DNA of 64,000 bases, taken from assembly GCA_006386115.1 (NCBI GenBank), contig VFIW01000071.1, positions 124,001 to 188,000 on the forward strand, in the 5' to 3' direction. Positions 29,879 through 40,179 of the stretch are shown piece after piece (the first letter of the stretch is position 1; each line of letters opens with the position of its first letter). Made by a program: the position numbers and the translations under genes. Below the pieces are notes generated by a model that ran no database searches, was not told the origin of the DNA, and saw only the letters and a program-made list of their open reading frames with translations. This DNA is from Globisporangium splendens. Lineage: Eukaryota; Oomycota; Peronosporomycetes; Pythiales; Pythiaceae.

Positions 29879-30593
29879 CTCCTCATGCGTCAAAGGGATT
29901 TACGAGAAAGGATTGGCGATTTTAGAGCGCACACACCAACCTTTGTTTCTTTAATTTAACACGACACCATTTTTATACCAGATTTTGTCATGGAGCATGT
30001 GCAATTGCCACCCTTGTGCGCTATGCTGCATGCACGTCGGCGCGTGTCTGCAGCGACATTTACAAACTTCAATTGCATGCAGCGGCTTTGGGTCTGAAGA
30101 CTTGAAACTTCTCAAATTGAGAGGCTGAATGAATGCAGGACGCTCGCCAAGTGGAAGAGCCACGAAACCTCTCGAATTGCATCAACACAAGCAATGCGAA
30201 CCTTACCAAGTCGTTGTCATGTTTCAGCAAGGTTAGGGTTGAAATTGTCGTGAATGTGGCTTGAAGGTGACACTCGGTCGTGTGCAGTTGCCACAACGCA
30301 GAACGTTTCTTATTCAAGTACATATTAGAGGTATTCTTGACTGTGCATCAACCATACACTTACTGTAGTTAATTATGCTGCATATGTACTGGGTGTTGTT
30401 ATTACGATCGCTGAATGCATGTCTGGTGAATGAAAGAAACGCGGTGGTTGCCATCCCTCGATCAAAGTGCCACATTTAGAAGCGATCCAAAGCCAACGTC
30501 ATTCCGCAATTTGCGCAGCGCAACGCAAGCACATCTGCCACCACCAAGCAACCAAAGCAACCACCTCTCTCTCTCTCTCTCTCTATCTGCACA
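29879..30593. other. Intergenic region, no gene seen
   Basis: 715 bp, AT-richer than neighbouring genes. The 3' end carries a (CT)10 microsatellite directly upstream of the phosphoglucomutase start. No RNA gene was recognised. Confidence 0.5.
30565..30584. repeat. (CT)n microsatellite in 5' UTR
   Basis: Ten CT units end 10 bp before the ATG of the phosphoglucomutase gene. A pyrimidine tract in this position is likely part of the 5' leader. Confidence 0.85.
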
Positions 30594-32495
30594 ATGGCCT
30601 CCTCTTCCTCTGCGCACTGGATCTCGGTCGCTCAGCAATGGGTCCACTGGGACGTGAACGCCGGCACGAAGGCGATCGTCGAGCAGCTCATCGCAACGCA
30701 GAACGCCGCGGAGCTGGAGCAGCTCTTCAATGGCCGCATCGAGTTCGGCACAGCGGGTCTGCGCGCCGGCATGGCGCCCGGCCCTAAGATGATGAACGAC
30801 CTCGTTGTCATCCAAACCACGCAGGTAGCGTCGTGCGTTGTTTGTTGTTCTATGTGTGTATGGTACGTGTGTGAGAGCTCACAGATGATCGTTTTGCTTT
30901 TCTGGTAGGGAATCTGCAAGTATTTGACCCAAGTCTTTGGCGAAAAAGCCAAGACCATGGGGTTTGCGATTGGCTACGACCACCGCAAGCAGGGGACGCT
31001 CAACTCGAAGCGCTTTGCGGAGCTCACGGCCGCTGTGTGCGTGTCCTACGGCATGAAAGTGTACCTGTACGAGGGTTTTGTCGCGACGCCATTGGTTCCA
31101 TTCTGCATCGAGCAAAAGGGCTGTGCCGGTGGCGTGATGGTCACGGCGTCGCATAACCCGAAGGCCGACAACGGGTACAAAGTGTACTGGGCGAACGGCT
31201 CGCAGATCATCCCACCGCATGACGAAGGCATCGCCGCGTCGATCATGGAGAATCTGGCACCATGGCAGACGTACGACGACGCGTCTGTCGCAGCCTTGCG
31301 ATCGAATCCTCTGGTCAAAGACCCGACGGAGGAGATGACGCGCACGTACTTTGCCACCATGAAGGAGCGTCTGTGCCGCTACCCCGAGGACAACGCGAAC
31401 ACGGACCTCAAGATCGCGTACACAGCCATGCACGGCGTCGGTCACGCGTTCACGAGCCGTTCGTTTGCTGCGTTCAACCACAAACACTACACCGAAACCC
31501 CCGCGCAATTGTACCCGGACCCAGAGTTCCCGACTGTCGCGTTCCCAAACCCAGAAGAAGGCAAGGGAGCGTTGAAGCTCGCCATGGAGGCCGCCGAAGC
31601 CAACGGCGCGCGCCTCATTCTTGCAAACGACCCAGATGCGGATCGTCTGGCGGTCGCGGAGCAAGACCCTGAGACCAAGGCATGGAAGATCTTCACCGGC
31701 AATGAGATTGGCGTGCTCTTGGGCCACTGGGAGCTGATGCAGTACCTGAAAGCGCACCCCGATGCCGACAAGTCGCAGCTGTACTTTGTCGCGTCGACCG
31801 TGTCGTCCAAGATGCTCCGTGCGGTCGCACAGGCGGAAGGACTCAACTTTGTCGAGACGCTCACTGGTTTCAAGTGGATGGGGAACAAGACCTACGACCT
31901 CCGCAACGAGGGCAAAGTGGTGCTGTTCTCCTTTGAAGAAGCCATTGGTTTTTGCGTCGGCGACCTGGTCAAGGACAAGGATGGCGTCGTCGCGGCCGCT
32001 GTCTTTGGCGAGCTTGCAGTGCAACTCGCCAAGGAGAACAAGACCGTCACGCAACACCTGACCGACTTGTACGAGAAGTACGGCCACTTTGTGACGCAGA
32101 ACCACTACGTCAAATGCTACGACCCCGTCAAGACGAACGAGATCTTTGCGCGTCTGCGGAACGACGGGAAGTACTGGGACAAGTGCGGCGATTTCGAGAT
32201 CGAAAACATCCGAGATCTGACGACTGGTTACGATAGCTCCCAGCCTGGAAACAAGGCGATCCTTCCCGTGAGTGCGTCCAGCCACATGATCACGTACTCG
32301 TTCAAGAACGGGTGCGTGGCTACGCTTCGAACAAGTGGTACGGAGCCAAAGCTCAAGTACTACGTCGAGTTGGCCGGCAAAGTGGGTCAGTCGCGCGCCG
32401 AAGTGACCGAGATCCTGAGCAAGCAAGTGCATCAGCTCGTGGAGTTGATGCTGCAGCCAACGGAGAACAACTTGGAACGTCCTGCCGATGCTTAA
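30594..32495 (+). CDS. PGM2-like: Phosphoglucomutase 2 / phosphopentomutase
   Basis: Two exons, 30594-30824 and 30909-32495, with an 84-bp GT-AG intron; 605 aa. Landmarks of the alpha-D-phosphohexomutase superfamily, in order, are: the N-terminal IEFGTAGLRAGMAPGPKMMN; the active-site loop GGVMVTASHNPKADNGYK with phosphoserine Ser158; the metal-binding loop NDPDADRLAV (about 317); FTGNEIGVLLGHW; the sugar-specificity loop FSFEEAIGFCVGD; and the phosphate-binding loop RTSGTEPKLKYYVE. The ATASHNP context, the FEEAIGF loop and the length match eukaryotic PGM2, which interconverts ribose-1-P/ribose-5-P (and glucose phosphates) in the cytosol. No targeting peptide is evident. Confidence 0.96.
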
Positions 32496-32757
32496 GAAGA
32501 AAATGGCGAGCGATCTTTGCGCTCAAATCTTCATACATGGTTAGAGCTGAACGGAATGTTAGCAGCATATCGGTGATATCTATTAGGAGATACAAGTAAA
32601 AAAGGGTCCTTTTTTCGTTGACTTTTCACTGTTTTTCTGCTTCATACCTTGAGTTTCTTTTTCTGGAATTTCTCGGTTGCTTGGGTTGGCTGATTGGTTC
32701 ATTGCTGCTTACTGTTGCTGTGTCTGTCTTGGTGTCGCTTCGCTTTGTCTTGTCAGT

Positions 32758-35592
32758 TCAGCTCAATTTTTCTTTTGGAAGCGCGAAATACATATCTTGA
32801 AACGTAAATTGTAACGCGGACGTTCCAGAACTCTCCAAAGCGTCCTCGATTGGTAATGATCTTCCATTTTTCTTCTTCTTCTTCTTGCTAGTGGTGGTGG
32901 TCATATCTGGGAATGCAGGTGGTGAAGGCGCGCTGCTGCACACGCTGGTTTTGATCGGGATCGTTCGCAGCGGGTGCGATGGCGATGGCAGCGATGTCGA
33001 CATCGCCATGTTGATGCTTTCACGGAGATCGAGTGGGGGGACTTCTGGTGCCACTCGGCATTCCGACTGGCCGTCGAACACTGGAGAGCCGCCGATGCCA
33101 AAGTACGAGTCCATTTCGAGCACGAACATCTGGTCGTCCCCATGCAACGTACCATTGCTGCTATTGTCCTGATTCGGTCCTTTGCGCTTGATCTCCAGGA
33201 TCCGTCCCTCCGGTGCGTCTTCGTCAATTGCCCTAAATGTGACTTTTGGATGCGCCCAAAGTGGAATTGTTCGTTGCGCAAACGTACGAAGCTCACTTTT
33301 CCCATTCGACTTCGTCTGAATCAGTAGCCTCTGCGACGTGGCTGTATCGATGGCGTCATCTCCTGCGGATGGCGTTGTCTTTGTTCGTGGTTGGCTGAGA
33401 AGATCCCAAGACTTCAACTCTGTGACGCTTGCATCGAATCCGAACGTGGAAGATGAGTTGTTGGAGCTTTTGGACTTATTATTGTCCATCGCCAGCACCG
33501 AGCTAGACACATAGACCCCACCAGCACCGTTCGAGGCACTCGAGGTTGGCTGCACTTTCATATCATACAGCTTCAAAACTCTGTCGCAGCAGATCAGCAT
33601 CTTTGCATCGTCGTGGGCAAATAGGCAGCTAATTCGTCGTCGTCGACGCTTACGTCGAGCTTCAATGTCGTTTTCATCTGTATTGTAGTACCCAAAGTCC
33701 ATCGAAATGTTTGTCGATTGTGCGAGATGGCTGAAAAAAGCTTGTGAGGCATCCAGCGCACTTTCCACAAGGTACGAGCCCCGAGCCACTGGAGGACTTG
33801 ATGAAGAATGTGGCACAGCTGATGTCGATGGCGCAACAGGCATCGAGTGTCGGATCTTGAGAACTTGAGTCAGTGTCTTCGACTCCAACGTGCGGAAATC
33901 CGCGTAAAAGTCATCGACGTCGCGCAACGAGGGGACGTCCGTTGCATCATTATGAACGGCGACGCCAACAACATTGACGTGCGAGTCCGCGTTGATCCGC
34001 ACGCCTTCAGGGTGGATTGCGTAAAGGTGACTTGTCCCGTGGGCCGATGTGACGTTTACCCACTTGGAATCCTGGCTGAATGCAATGTCTTGAATGCTGG
34101 CGTGGGTGATTCCTCGTTGCAACTTGTACAGAAGTTGATAGCCATCACTTTTCTTCCCTCGGGTTGCTTGAAGCGGCGGCGTCAAGCGGTATACGTGCAA
34201 GTTCTGGCCCTTCGTCGAGCAAGTTGCCAACAACATACCCGAAAAATCGAACGACAAAGTCACGAGAGCAGTCGAGTGGCACTTGAAATTGCAAATGACG
34301 CGCTCCGTGACGATGTCTTGCACGACCACCCAGCCACTGTACGCAGAAGCAGAAGTGCTCGACGAATCGCGCTTGCCCTTTGCAGCAGATTTGCCATTCA
34401 TGGCGGTATCGGTGACGCTTCCATACGGAGAGTAGCTGCTAGCGTATCCGATGGATCCAACTGGCGTAGCGCTGTTGCTTGGGATAGAGGCAGTCGCACT
34501 TGGCGACGATGATAGGTATGGTGCGATCGTGGCACGTCCGATTTCGGACAGGTAGTAGAGACCAGACGCAACGTTCTGCGCCACATCAATTGCTGTGTAC
34601 TGAGATGATTCCAGCTTCGAGCCCGAGTACTGCTTGGATCCAACGAGCGCTTCTGGCACAACCTCTTCCGAGTCGCTTGATGAGCTTCCATCCATGGACT
34701 CACGATCACGATCTGGGACGAAGCCAGGGTACGCGATCCAACGCGGTCCGAGGGACATTGCCACTGCCGAAGTGCCGATCCGACGAATCATCTCAAACGT
34801 GTGGAGGTCGTACAGAGGAATCTCATTGCTTTCACAGAGGATCGCTGCAGTCGATGCATTGAACTGAACGTCGATGACAAGCGATGGCGACGGTGCCAGT
34901 TTCTTCAAGATGCTGCAGGAAGGAAACAAAACAAGAATATCGGATGATGAGAACGATCTTGCTGGATCGCTGATATCGCAACCAAAGATCTTACCGCTCA
35001 TCTGCAAGTGAGAACACCGTCAGGTCCTCCATGGCTTCGTCGTCCTCAGTCATGACCATCGCGTCATAGTCCTCGTCTTCCACGTGTCGCTGCTCCTCCA
35101 GCCCATCTCGACTCGATGCTTTCCGGTAATCCACTTCCGTGCATCGCTCCGACACGAACAGTGCGCCAACCTTGGCATTCGCGCTATTCTGCTGCTTTCC
35201 CGATTGCGGCAGCTGGAACAACCGGAAGAAGCGCACGTTCGATATCAACCCACCGCCATCGACAACGACCTGATGAAGCCATCGCACACAAGCCGACAGC
35301 ACACCGTTAGAGATTACACCATGGACATCCATTATACACGCCAAGCCGTTTGTGTTACCTGCACGGGTGCAGCCGCGTACTTGGTCACTCTGTAGACGCT
35401 CCAGCCCTGGAGCGCGGTCGTGGCGATGCACACAAACACTTGGCCGGCGACGCGCTCCACGGCGCAGAACGTGACGTCGCGGTCGCTGCCCACGGCCGCA
35501 GCTGCTGCGTCACCATCGCCCTGTGGCTGCGCTCTACTCCGAGCCTGCGACTGGCGCGCATGTCGGCCGCGAGTGGGTCGCGTCGCGTCCAT
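32758..35592 (-). CDS. BCAS3-like: BCAS3-type WD-repeat (PROPPIN-like) protein
   Basis: Three exons, 35592-35359, 35269-34995 and 34912-32758, with introns of 89 and 82 bp; 887 aa. The N-terminal blades contain DVTFCAVERVAGQVFVCIAT and, across the second junction, a strand set around LVIDVQFNASTAAILCESNE. The order LYDLHTFEMIRRIGTS, GPRWIAYPG, VVVQDIVTERVICNFKCHS, LVTLSFDFSGMLLATCSTKG, LHVYRL and LLYKLQRGITHASIQDIAFS is the PROPPIN/Atg18-like beta-propeller of BCAS3 and plant ATG18f/g/h. The BCAS3 domain follows (RTIPLWAHPKVTFRAID, FVLEMDSYFGIGGSPVFDG). The usual FRRG phosphoinositide motif is not seen; FSQDSKWVNVTSAHGTSHLY occupies the equivalent place (FSPDGRWLAASTSRGTTHVF in relatives). 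In animals BCAS3 with PHAF1 binds PI3P at the phagophore, so a role in autophagy is likely. Near the end is a Lys run encoded by a CTT microsatellite. Confidence 0.88.
32871..32886. repeat. Coding (CTT)n microsatellite
   Basis: TTC/CTT repeat on the + strand encodes the KKKKKK run near the C terminus of the BCAS3-like protein on the reverse strand. Confidence 0.8.
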
Positions 35593-36076
35593 TCTCTAGT
35601 GGAAGTTGTTGCTGGTGTCCTCTATGCTGTAATAGGGGATTCTGACACTAAGATGGAGGAAGAACCTTCTTGACTGCAACATGCAAGCAATACGATGCGG
35701 CGGTGGCACGTACTGTAAGATGGCAAAGAGTGCGGAAAAGAGAGAGAGAAAAACCTATGAGACTGCATATCCTCCCAAGATGGAGACATGAAGATGAATT
35801 GGAAATGCATGGAAGATTCAACTGTGAGAATAAATACTGAAGAATAGTCGACAGTGCATGCTTGCTTTGGTTTTCTTTTGCTGAATGTGAATGCGATGAA
35901 AGAAGGAAGGCGGTTCAAGATTCAACATGGCTAGGGACGAACCGTCTCGACGGTTCAAAACCGAACCGTCATTTTGAAAAGAAACGCATAGATCGTATAG
36001 TCAAGTTGACTGCCCGCAGTGTAAGAACATCCATCCGCTCCTATTCTAAACAGAGCAAGAAAGAGAAGCCAAGAAG
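35593..36076. other. Bidirectional promoter region, BCAS3-like / LAMTOR5-like
   Basis: 484 bp between divergent genes. It contains an alternating 8-mer array GAACCGTC / GACGGTTC / GAACCGTC at 35939-35970 and a partial CGGTTC at 35911-35916. No gene is evident. Confidence 0.55.
35939..35970. promoter_or_regulatory. Nested inverted repeats GAACCGTC/GACGGTTC
   Basis: GAACCGTC (35939-35946), its perfect complement GACGGTTC (35949-35956) and GAACCGTC again (35963-35970) form two overlapping dyads with 2- and 6-bp spacers. They lie about 105 bp upstream of the LAMTOR5-like ATG. The core AACCG/CGGTT resembles MYB-type sites, but the assignment is inference. Confidence 0.55.
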
Positions 36077-36394
36077 ATGAACGCCGAGGTGCAGGGACTC
36101 GTTCTGAATGACGCGCACGGGCTCGCGCTCAAGGCCGAGGGTGACTTGAAGTACACGACGCAGAAGCAGAAGAGCGGCTTCTTCTCCTCCATCGCCGAGA
36201 AGGCGGAGGTACTGTGCGATCTGCACGCCGACGACGAGGACGCAGACAACGACGACGGCGACGCGACCTCGTTCCCAGTCGTACGCTTGGAGACCTCGAC
36301 GCGCACGCTGCTGGTGTCGAGAATCGCCGGAGACGGCCGCCCGGAGAGAACGCTCGCGGTGTCCAAGCGACGAGGACTGACAGACGAGGAGTAA
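36077..36394 (+). CDS. LAMTOR5-like: LAMTOR5 (HBXIP)-like Ragulator subunit
   Basis: 105 aa, single exon, ATG at 36077. The sequence follows the roadblock/longin-like pattern of LAMTOR5: the strand pair GLVLNDAHGLALKAEGDL (human GVLCTDSQGLNLGCRGTL), a helix SIAEKAEVLCDL, an acidic loop (DADNDDGD), then FPVVRLETSTRTLLVSR (human IPVVCLESDNGNIMIQK) and a final strand ERTLAVSKR. In animals LAMTOR5 completes the pentameric Ragulator that anchors Rag GTPases and mTORC1 on lysosomes. The acidic insert makes it slightly longer than the 91-residue human form. Divergent from the BCAS3-like gene, with a shared promoter region. Confidence 0.82.
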   Translation: MNAEVQGLVLNDAHGLALKAEGDLKYTTQKQKSGFFSSIAEKAEVLCDLHADDEDADNDDGDATSFPVVRLETSTRTLLVSRIAGDGRPERTLAVSKRRGLTDEE

Positions 36395-36706
36395 TTGCCT
36401 GTCGACCGCTGCTGCATGGAGAAAAAAGTAAGCAAATGATGTGCGAATCCGGCAGTTTGCATCAATCAAGATGGTTGCGATTGGATTGAGAGGTAGCTTC
36501 ATACAGGGTTAAATACGTTGAAACTCTTTGATGCTGCTTCTTTTGCAGGCTTAATATATATAATGAGGTCTCAAGACGCAACACTACTGTGCCTTTTGGA
36601 TATAGCTACAACTGCAGACCTGCAATAAAAATGTGCTGGGGGTAATGATTCAGGAAAAGGGGGCTAGAGCTTGTGCGGCTCGGCTTGTTGTTGTCGGTTT
36701 TTAGCT
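36395..36706. other. Convergent intergenic region
   Basis: 312 bp of 3' flank between the LAMTOR5-like and PH-domain genes. AT-rich; no feature was recognised. Confidence 0.5.
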
Positions 36707-37483
36707 TTAATGGGACTCTTGGTTGTTGCCGCGATACGGTGCGCTGTATTCTGATAGTCGCGATTCAGGAAAAGCCACTTTCGCCAGCACAACCTTGTCC
36801 TTCTCGCAGTCCGTGAACTCTGCGTTCTGCGTCTTGCAACTGTTGTTGCTGGTGCTGTGGCTCTGCTGGTTGGAGCTGTCGGTCGTATTGCTGGACGAGG
36901 AGCCGGAAGACGACGATGTTGACGGCGTGGAGGCCGCCGACATCATGGAGAACGACAGCGAGCGGCGCAACGAGTACGCGTTTCGTCGAATGAACGACAG
37001 CGGCTGCTTGGCTGACGCGAACGAGATCGAGTAGCCGGTTGTGGCTGCTTTGGCGTAGTACCTGTCAATCAACTGCTCCAATTGGTCTTTTACAGACTCG
37101 CCATCGTCGACGACGGCGTCCGACTCGTCCTGTGCGCGCGGGTCGCGCCAGTAGTACCGTTGCCACGAGAAGAGCGCCTTGCCCCATTCCTGGCGATCGT
37201 CATTGTCCGTTGCGCTCAGTTCCACGCGCGAAGGGTTGCCGAGCGTGTACGACCGGTCCTTGACAAACACCTTGCGGGTCTCGAGGAAGAAACTGTGCGG
37301 CATGCCGTCGTGGCGCTTCTGCACCTTCACGACGATCTTGCAGCCCGAGAGCTTGAACTCGCCGAGGCACTTGGCGCACTGCGCGCTCGCATAGTACCGG
37401 AAGAAGCCGTCCTCGAGCGAAAAGTAGAAGATCTTGGGCCGCTGGCGCTTCTCGTGGAGGATCAAATAGCCCTGACGTGTCAT
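36707..37483 (-). CDS. PH-domain protein
   Basis: 258 aa from the first in-frame ATG at 37483. A pleckstrin homology domain occupies about residues 1-115: MTRQGYLILHEKRQRPKIFY (strands 1-2), EDGFFRYYASAQ, FKLSGCKIVVKVQKR, HSFFLETRKVFVKDRSYTLG and the closing helix with its conserved Trp, DRQEWGKALFSWQRYYW. The domain should bind phosphoinositides or a protein partner at membranes. After a short helical linker (SVKDQLEQLIDRYYAKA) the C-terminal 100 residues are Ser/Thr/Asn-rich and disordered, with a stretch of about 20 Ser/Gly/Thr. No catalytic domain is present, so it is probably an adaptor. Confidence 0.82.
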   Translation of the reverse strand: MTRQGYLILHEKRQRPKIFYFSLEDGFFRYYASAQCAKCLGEFKLSGCKIVVKVQKRHDGMPHSFFLETRKVFVKDRSYTLGNPSRVELSATDNDDRQEWGKALFSWQRYYWRDPRAQDESDAVVDDGESVKDQLEQLIDRYYAKAATTGYSISFASAKQPLSFIRRNAYSLRRSLSFSMMSAASTPSTSSSSGSSSSNTTDSSNQQSHSTSNNSCKTQNAEFTDCEKDKVVLAKVAFPESRLSEYSAPYRGNNQESH

Positions 37484-38298
37484 TGTATACAATCGCAAAT
37501 GGCTGGAAAATACTGGAGTGTGTGCGGCCACGACTGAACTTTTCAAGGATGGACCAAAATGAGCGATTCGCTTCGCTGCTCAGGATCTCAAATGACGGCT
37601 GCTGATGGGTGCGGCACCGCTCTCTTCCCGTCGCTCTGAGATCGTCTCTACAGCGCTTTATAGGCGAGTCGCCTGGTTTAGACAGCGAGCCGTTATGGAG
37701 GTGGTGGGAACGTCTTTTTCCGCGCTTCTTCTCAAATAGGCAACTGGGAGTTTCCTTTTCTCTGCCCACACGCATTTTAAACCAGAAAGGGCGACAGCCA
37801 ATGTGCATAGCGTCTGGATAAATAGAGAGCCCGACGCTCGCATGCGAAGCAGCAGGTCTCATGGAACCCTTTCGGTGCCATCCGGCTTGACCACAGTACA
37901 CAAAATCCAAGTGCAATCGTGCAGCTGGCACTGGCGTTAGACGAAAGAAATGGCTAATGAGGGTGCAGAGTCAGAGTCGGAGAAAGGGAAATGGGATCGA
38001 GAACAGATGGTTTCGCATTGTGCTTCTACATGCATGACACGCAGTGCATGATATATGGACGCGCACTTCAACATCTCATATCTCAGGAGGTTCAGACTCG
38101 AGGCGGAGCACCAACTGGACCATGATCACCTCCTTGTAGCGCTTGAACTGGCGGTAGCTCGTGCGTTATATGCAGGTGTCCACAGCAGGAAAGCAAGCCG
38201 GCACCTGACATCCTCAGGCATATGGTTGGATGCAAACAGAAAGAACGTCTTTAAGATTCAAGTTCATGTCCTACTGAACGTCGGATTCAACTCATTCT
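37484..38298. other. Intergenic region, no gene seen
   Basis: 815 bp upstream of the PH gene (reverse) and 3' of the small tail-anchored gene. No domain-bearing frame or RNA gene was recognised. Confidence 0.45.
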
Positions 38299-38577
38299 TC
38301 AAATCGCCGCCATGAGATACTGCTGCACGAGCACAAAGTAGATGAACGCGCTGAGCACGAGCAGCAACACGAGCGCGAGGTACTTGGATAGCAGACACTC
38401 TCTGTCCGGATCGTCTGAAGCGTCATCGTCATAGTCGATGATTACCGTGTGCTTTTCTGCTTTGACGGGGGGCGGCGTCATCACGCGCAACGTTGCTGCT
38501 GCACGAATCCAGGACGAGCAGACGCTGGAGCCTCGCGATGCGCGCAGCGACGACCTACCGCTGAGCTGCATGGCCAT
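38299..38577 (-). CDS. Small tail-anchored membrane protein
   Basis: 92 aa from the ATG at 38577 (38571 is an alternative). The N-terminal half is Ser/Arg-rich. A short acidic cytosolic stretch (DYDDDASDDPDRE) is followed by one strong C-terminal hydrophobic helix (YLALVLLLVLSAFIYFVLV) and only six residues after it, the topology of a tail-anchored protein. No family was recognised. The mixed Ser/Arg-rich beginning could instead be 5' UTR, with the true start at MTPPPVKAEKHTV (38481). Small size limits confidence. Confidence 0.5.
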   Translation of the reverse strand: MAMQLSGRSSLRASRGSSVCSSWIRAAATLRVMTPPPVKAEKHTVIIDYDDDASDDPDRECLLSKYLALVLLLVLSAFIYFVLVQQYLMAAI

Positions 38578-40179
38578 TGTGCGCAATAGAACTGAGTCGT
38601 TCTTGGCTGGAGGCTCCTGTCTTTAGATGCGCGCCGCTTGCTCTCATGGTGAGCCACTTGCGAAGTGACGCAACGGTTCAAGATCGTGTGGAGAGAACGT
38701 AACCGACTGCAAGTGGTGCAGCCAGCATTTTGCACGCCACATTGAGTTTCAGAGTTTAGCTTGTATCCATTTAGGTGTTGATGTGGCTGGCATTGATGTT
38801 GTATTGTACAGGAAGCGCAAGAAGAAAGCATTTGCTCATTTATCCCCCTCTCATGAAGAGGCACATCTTCTAATTCAAATCAAGCCAAAGTCGCATGTGT
38901 ATGCATTTATCTACCCAAGTACGTGTACGAGTGTGCTCACTTGGTCGTCGTCTCAAGCGATTCTCAAAGCCACTGCGTCGAGTGTGATTCCACCTAGTCG
39001 CATGTCTGCCATCGCAACTGTTCATGCTGGTCGACAGGTCGACTGCAAAGACAAGATCTCCATTTTAAACTCGTCAACAGGTGGATCCAAACACGCCCTT
39101 TCACAGCAACCGTGCTTATTTAAACACGCGACCACAGCTCACGAGACCATCACCTGCGAGCCCAAGTCATGCTTTGTTGCGACCGTAGAAGATTTCTCAT
39201 TCATTTGCTGACCAAAGGCTTTCGCAAGATACTGTAGGCACCACATAGTGGACGGTGCACACACTCTGGTGACGCACCGAAGTTTTCCGGAAGGTGAGCT
39301 GCGGATGTGGTCCTCACCACAGGAACCTGCGTCAATCATTCGCGACAGCGTAGAATGATTGTGCATCCATCTTTTGGAAACCTCACACGCTGTTCTCATT
39401 CCAAGAAATCGGTGTCTTTTTCACCGTAAAAGGGGGTGCTGCTCTTATCTGGCACATAGGAGGTATTTCTCGCTCTGATCCATTTTCACCTTTGGAGCAC
39501 TGCCCATTTTGCCACATAGTTCTTACTTTGTGTCAGTTAGAAATACTGCACCCTGACTTGCAAAACTACAGGAATCGGTGAGACAAACATTCCTGACGCC
39601 ATGTTTTTCCCGCTCAAATGAAGAATGATGCATAATCGACCAACACCCATGCAAGCCACGATCGCCACTCTAATCACTGCGACTATTGCAGTGACGCACA
39701 ATTCTGGAGCAGTTGAGTAGCGCTTTTCAAGCCTACGAGTTCGCAAATGGGCGAGCTACTATTGCAGTGTGCGATAACTCAAAATGCTTGTGCTAGTATA
39801 ATGCAAGCAGCCAAAGCACGAGCGCTTGCTGTGTTCACAACCGCTGCCCAAATTCAAAGTCGAGGTAGCCTAGCTGGGTATGATTGACCTTCACTCTGAA
39901 CACCTCTCAATGCTCCATATGCGCATGCGGATAGGGTTTTCACCATCTTATTGTTCACTGATTGGCTGAATTACAACCGCAATCACCGCACACACATGCA
40001 TTCTGACAGGTGTCTGTTTAAAACATCGTTTGGGTGTTTCGAACAAACGAGGTTATTTACACATTTGCGAGTGGCCGAGAGAGAAAGAGTGATTGAAACG
40101 AATGATTGTTCTCTGGCTGCGCGAGTTGCCATTTGAATAAAAAGCCCCCTCCGCGCCAAGAGCTACGAAGGGAGAGTCG
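38578..40179. other. 1.6-kb intergenic region
   Basis: Only random-looking short frames on both strands. No repeat family, tRNA or rRNA was recognised. The 3' part is the presumed promoter of the C2H2 gene. Confidence 0.5.

Noticed and set aside
30879..32432. 517-codon reverse-strand frame opposite the phosphoglucomutase gene
   Set aside because: The forward frame is an unambiguous phosphohexomutase; the reverse frame is a GC-rich shadow without domains.
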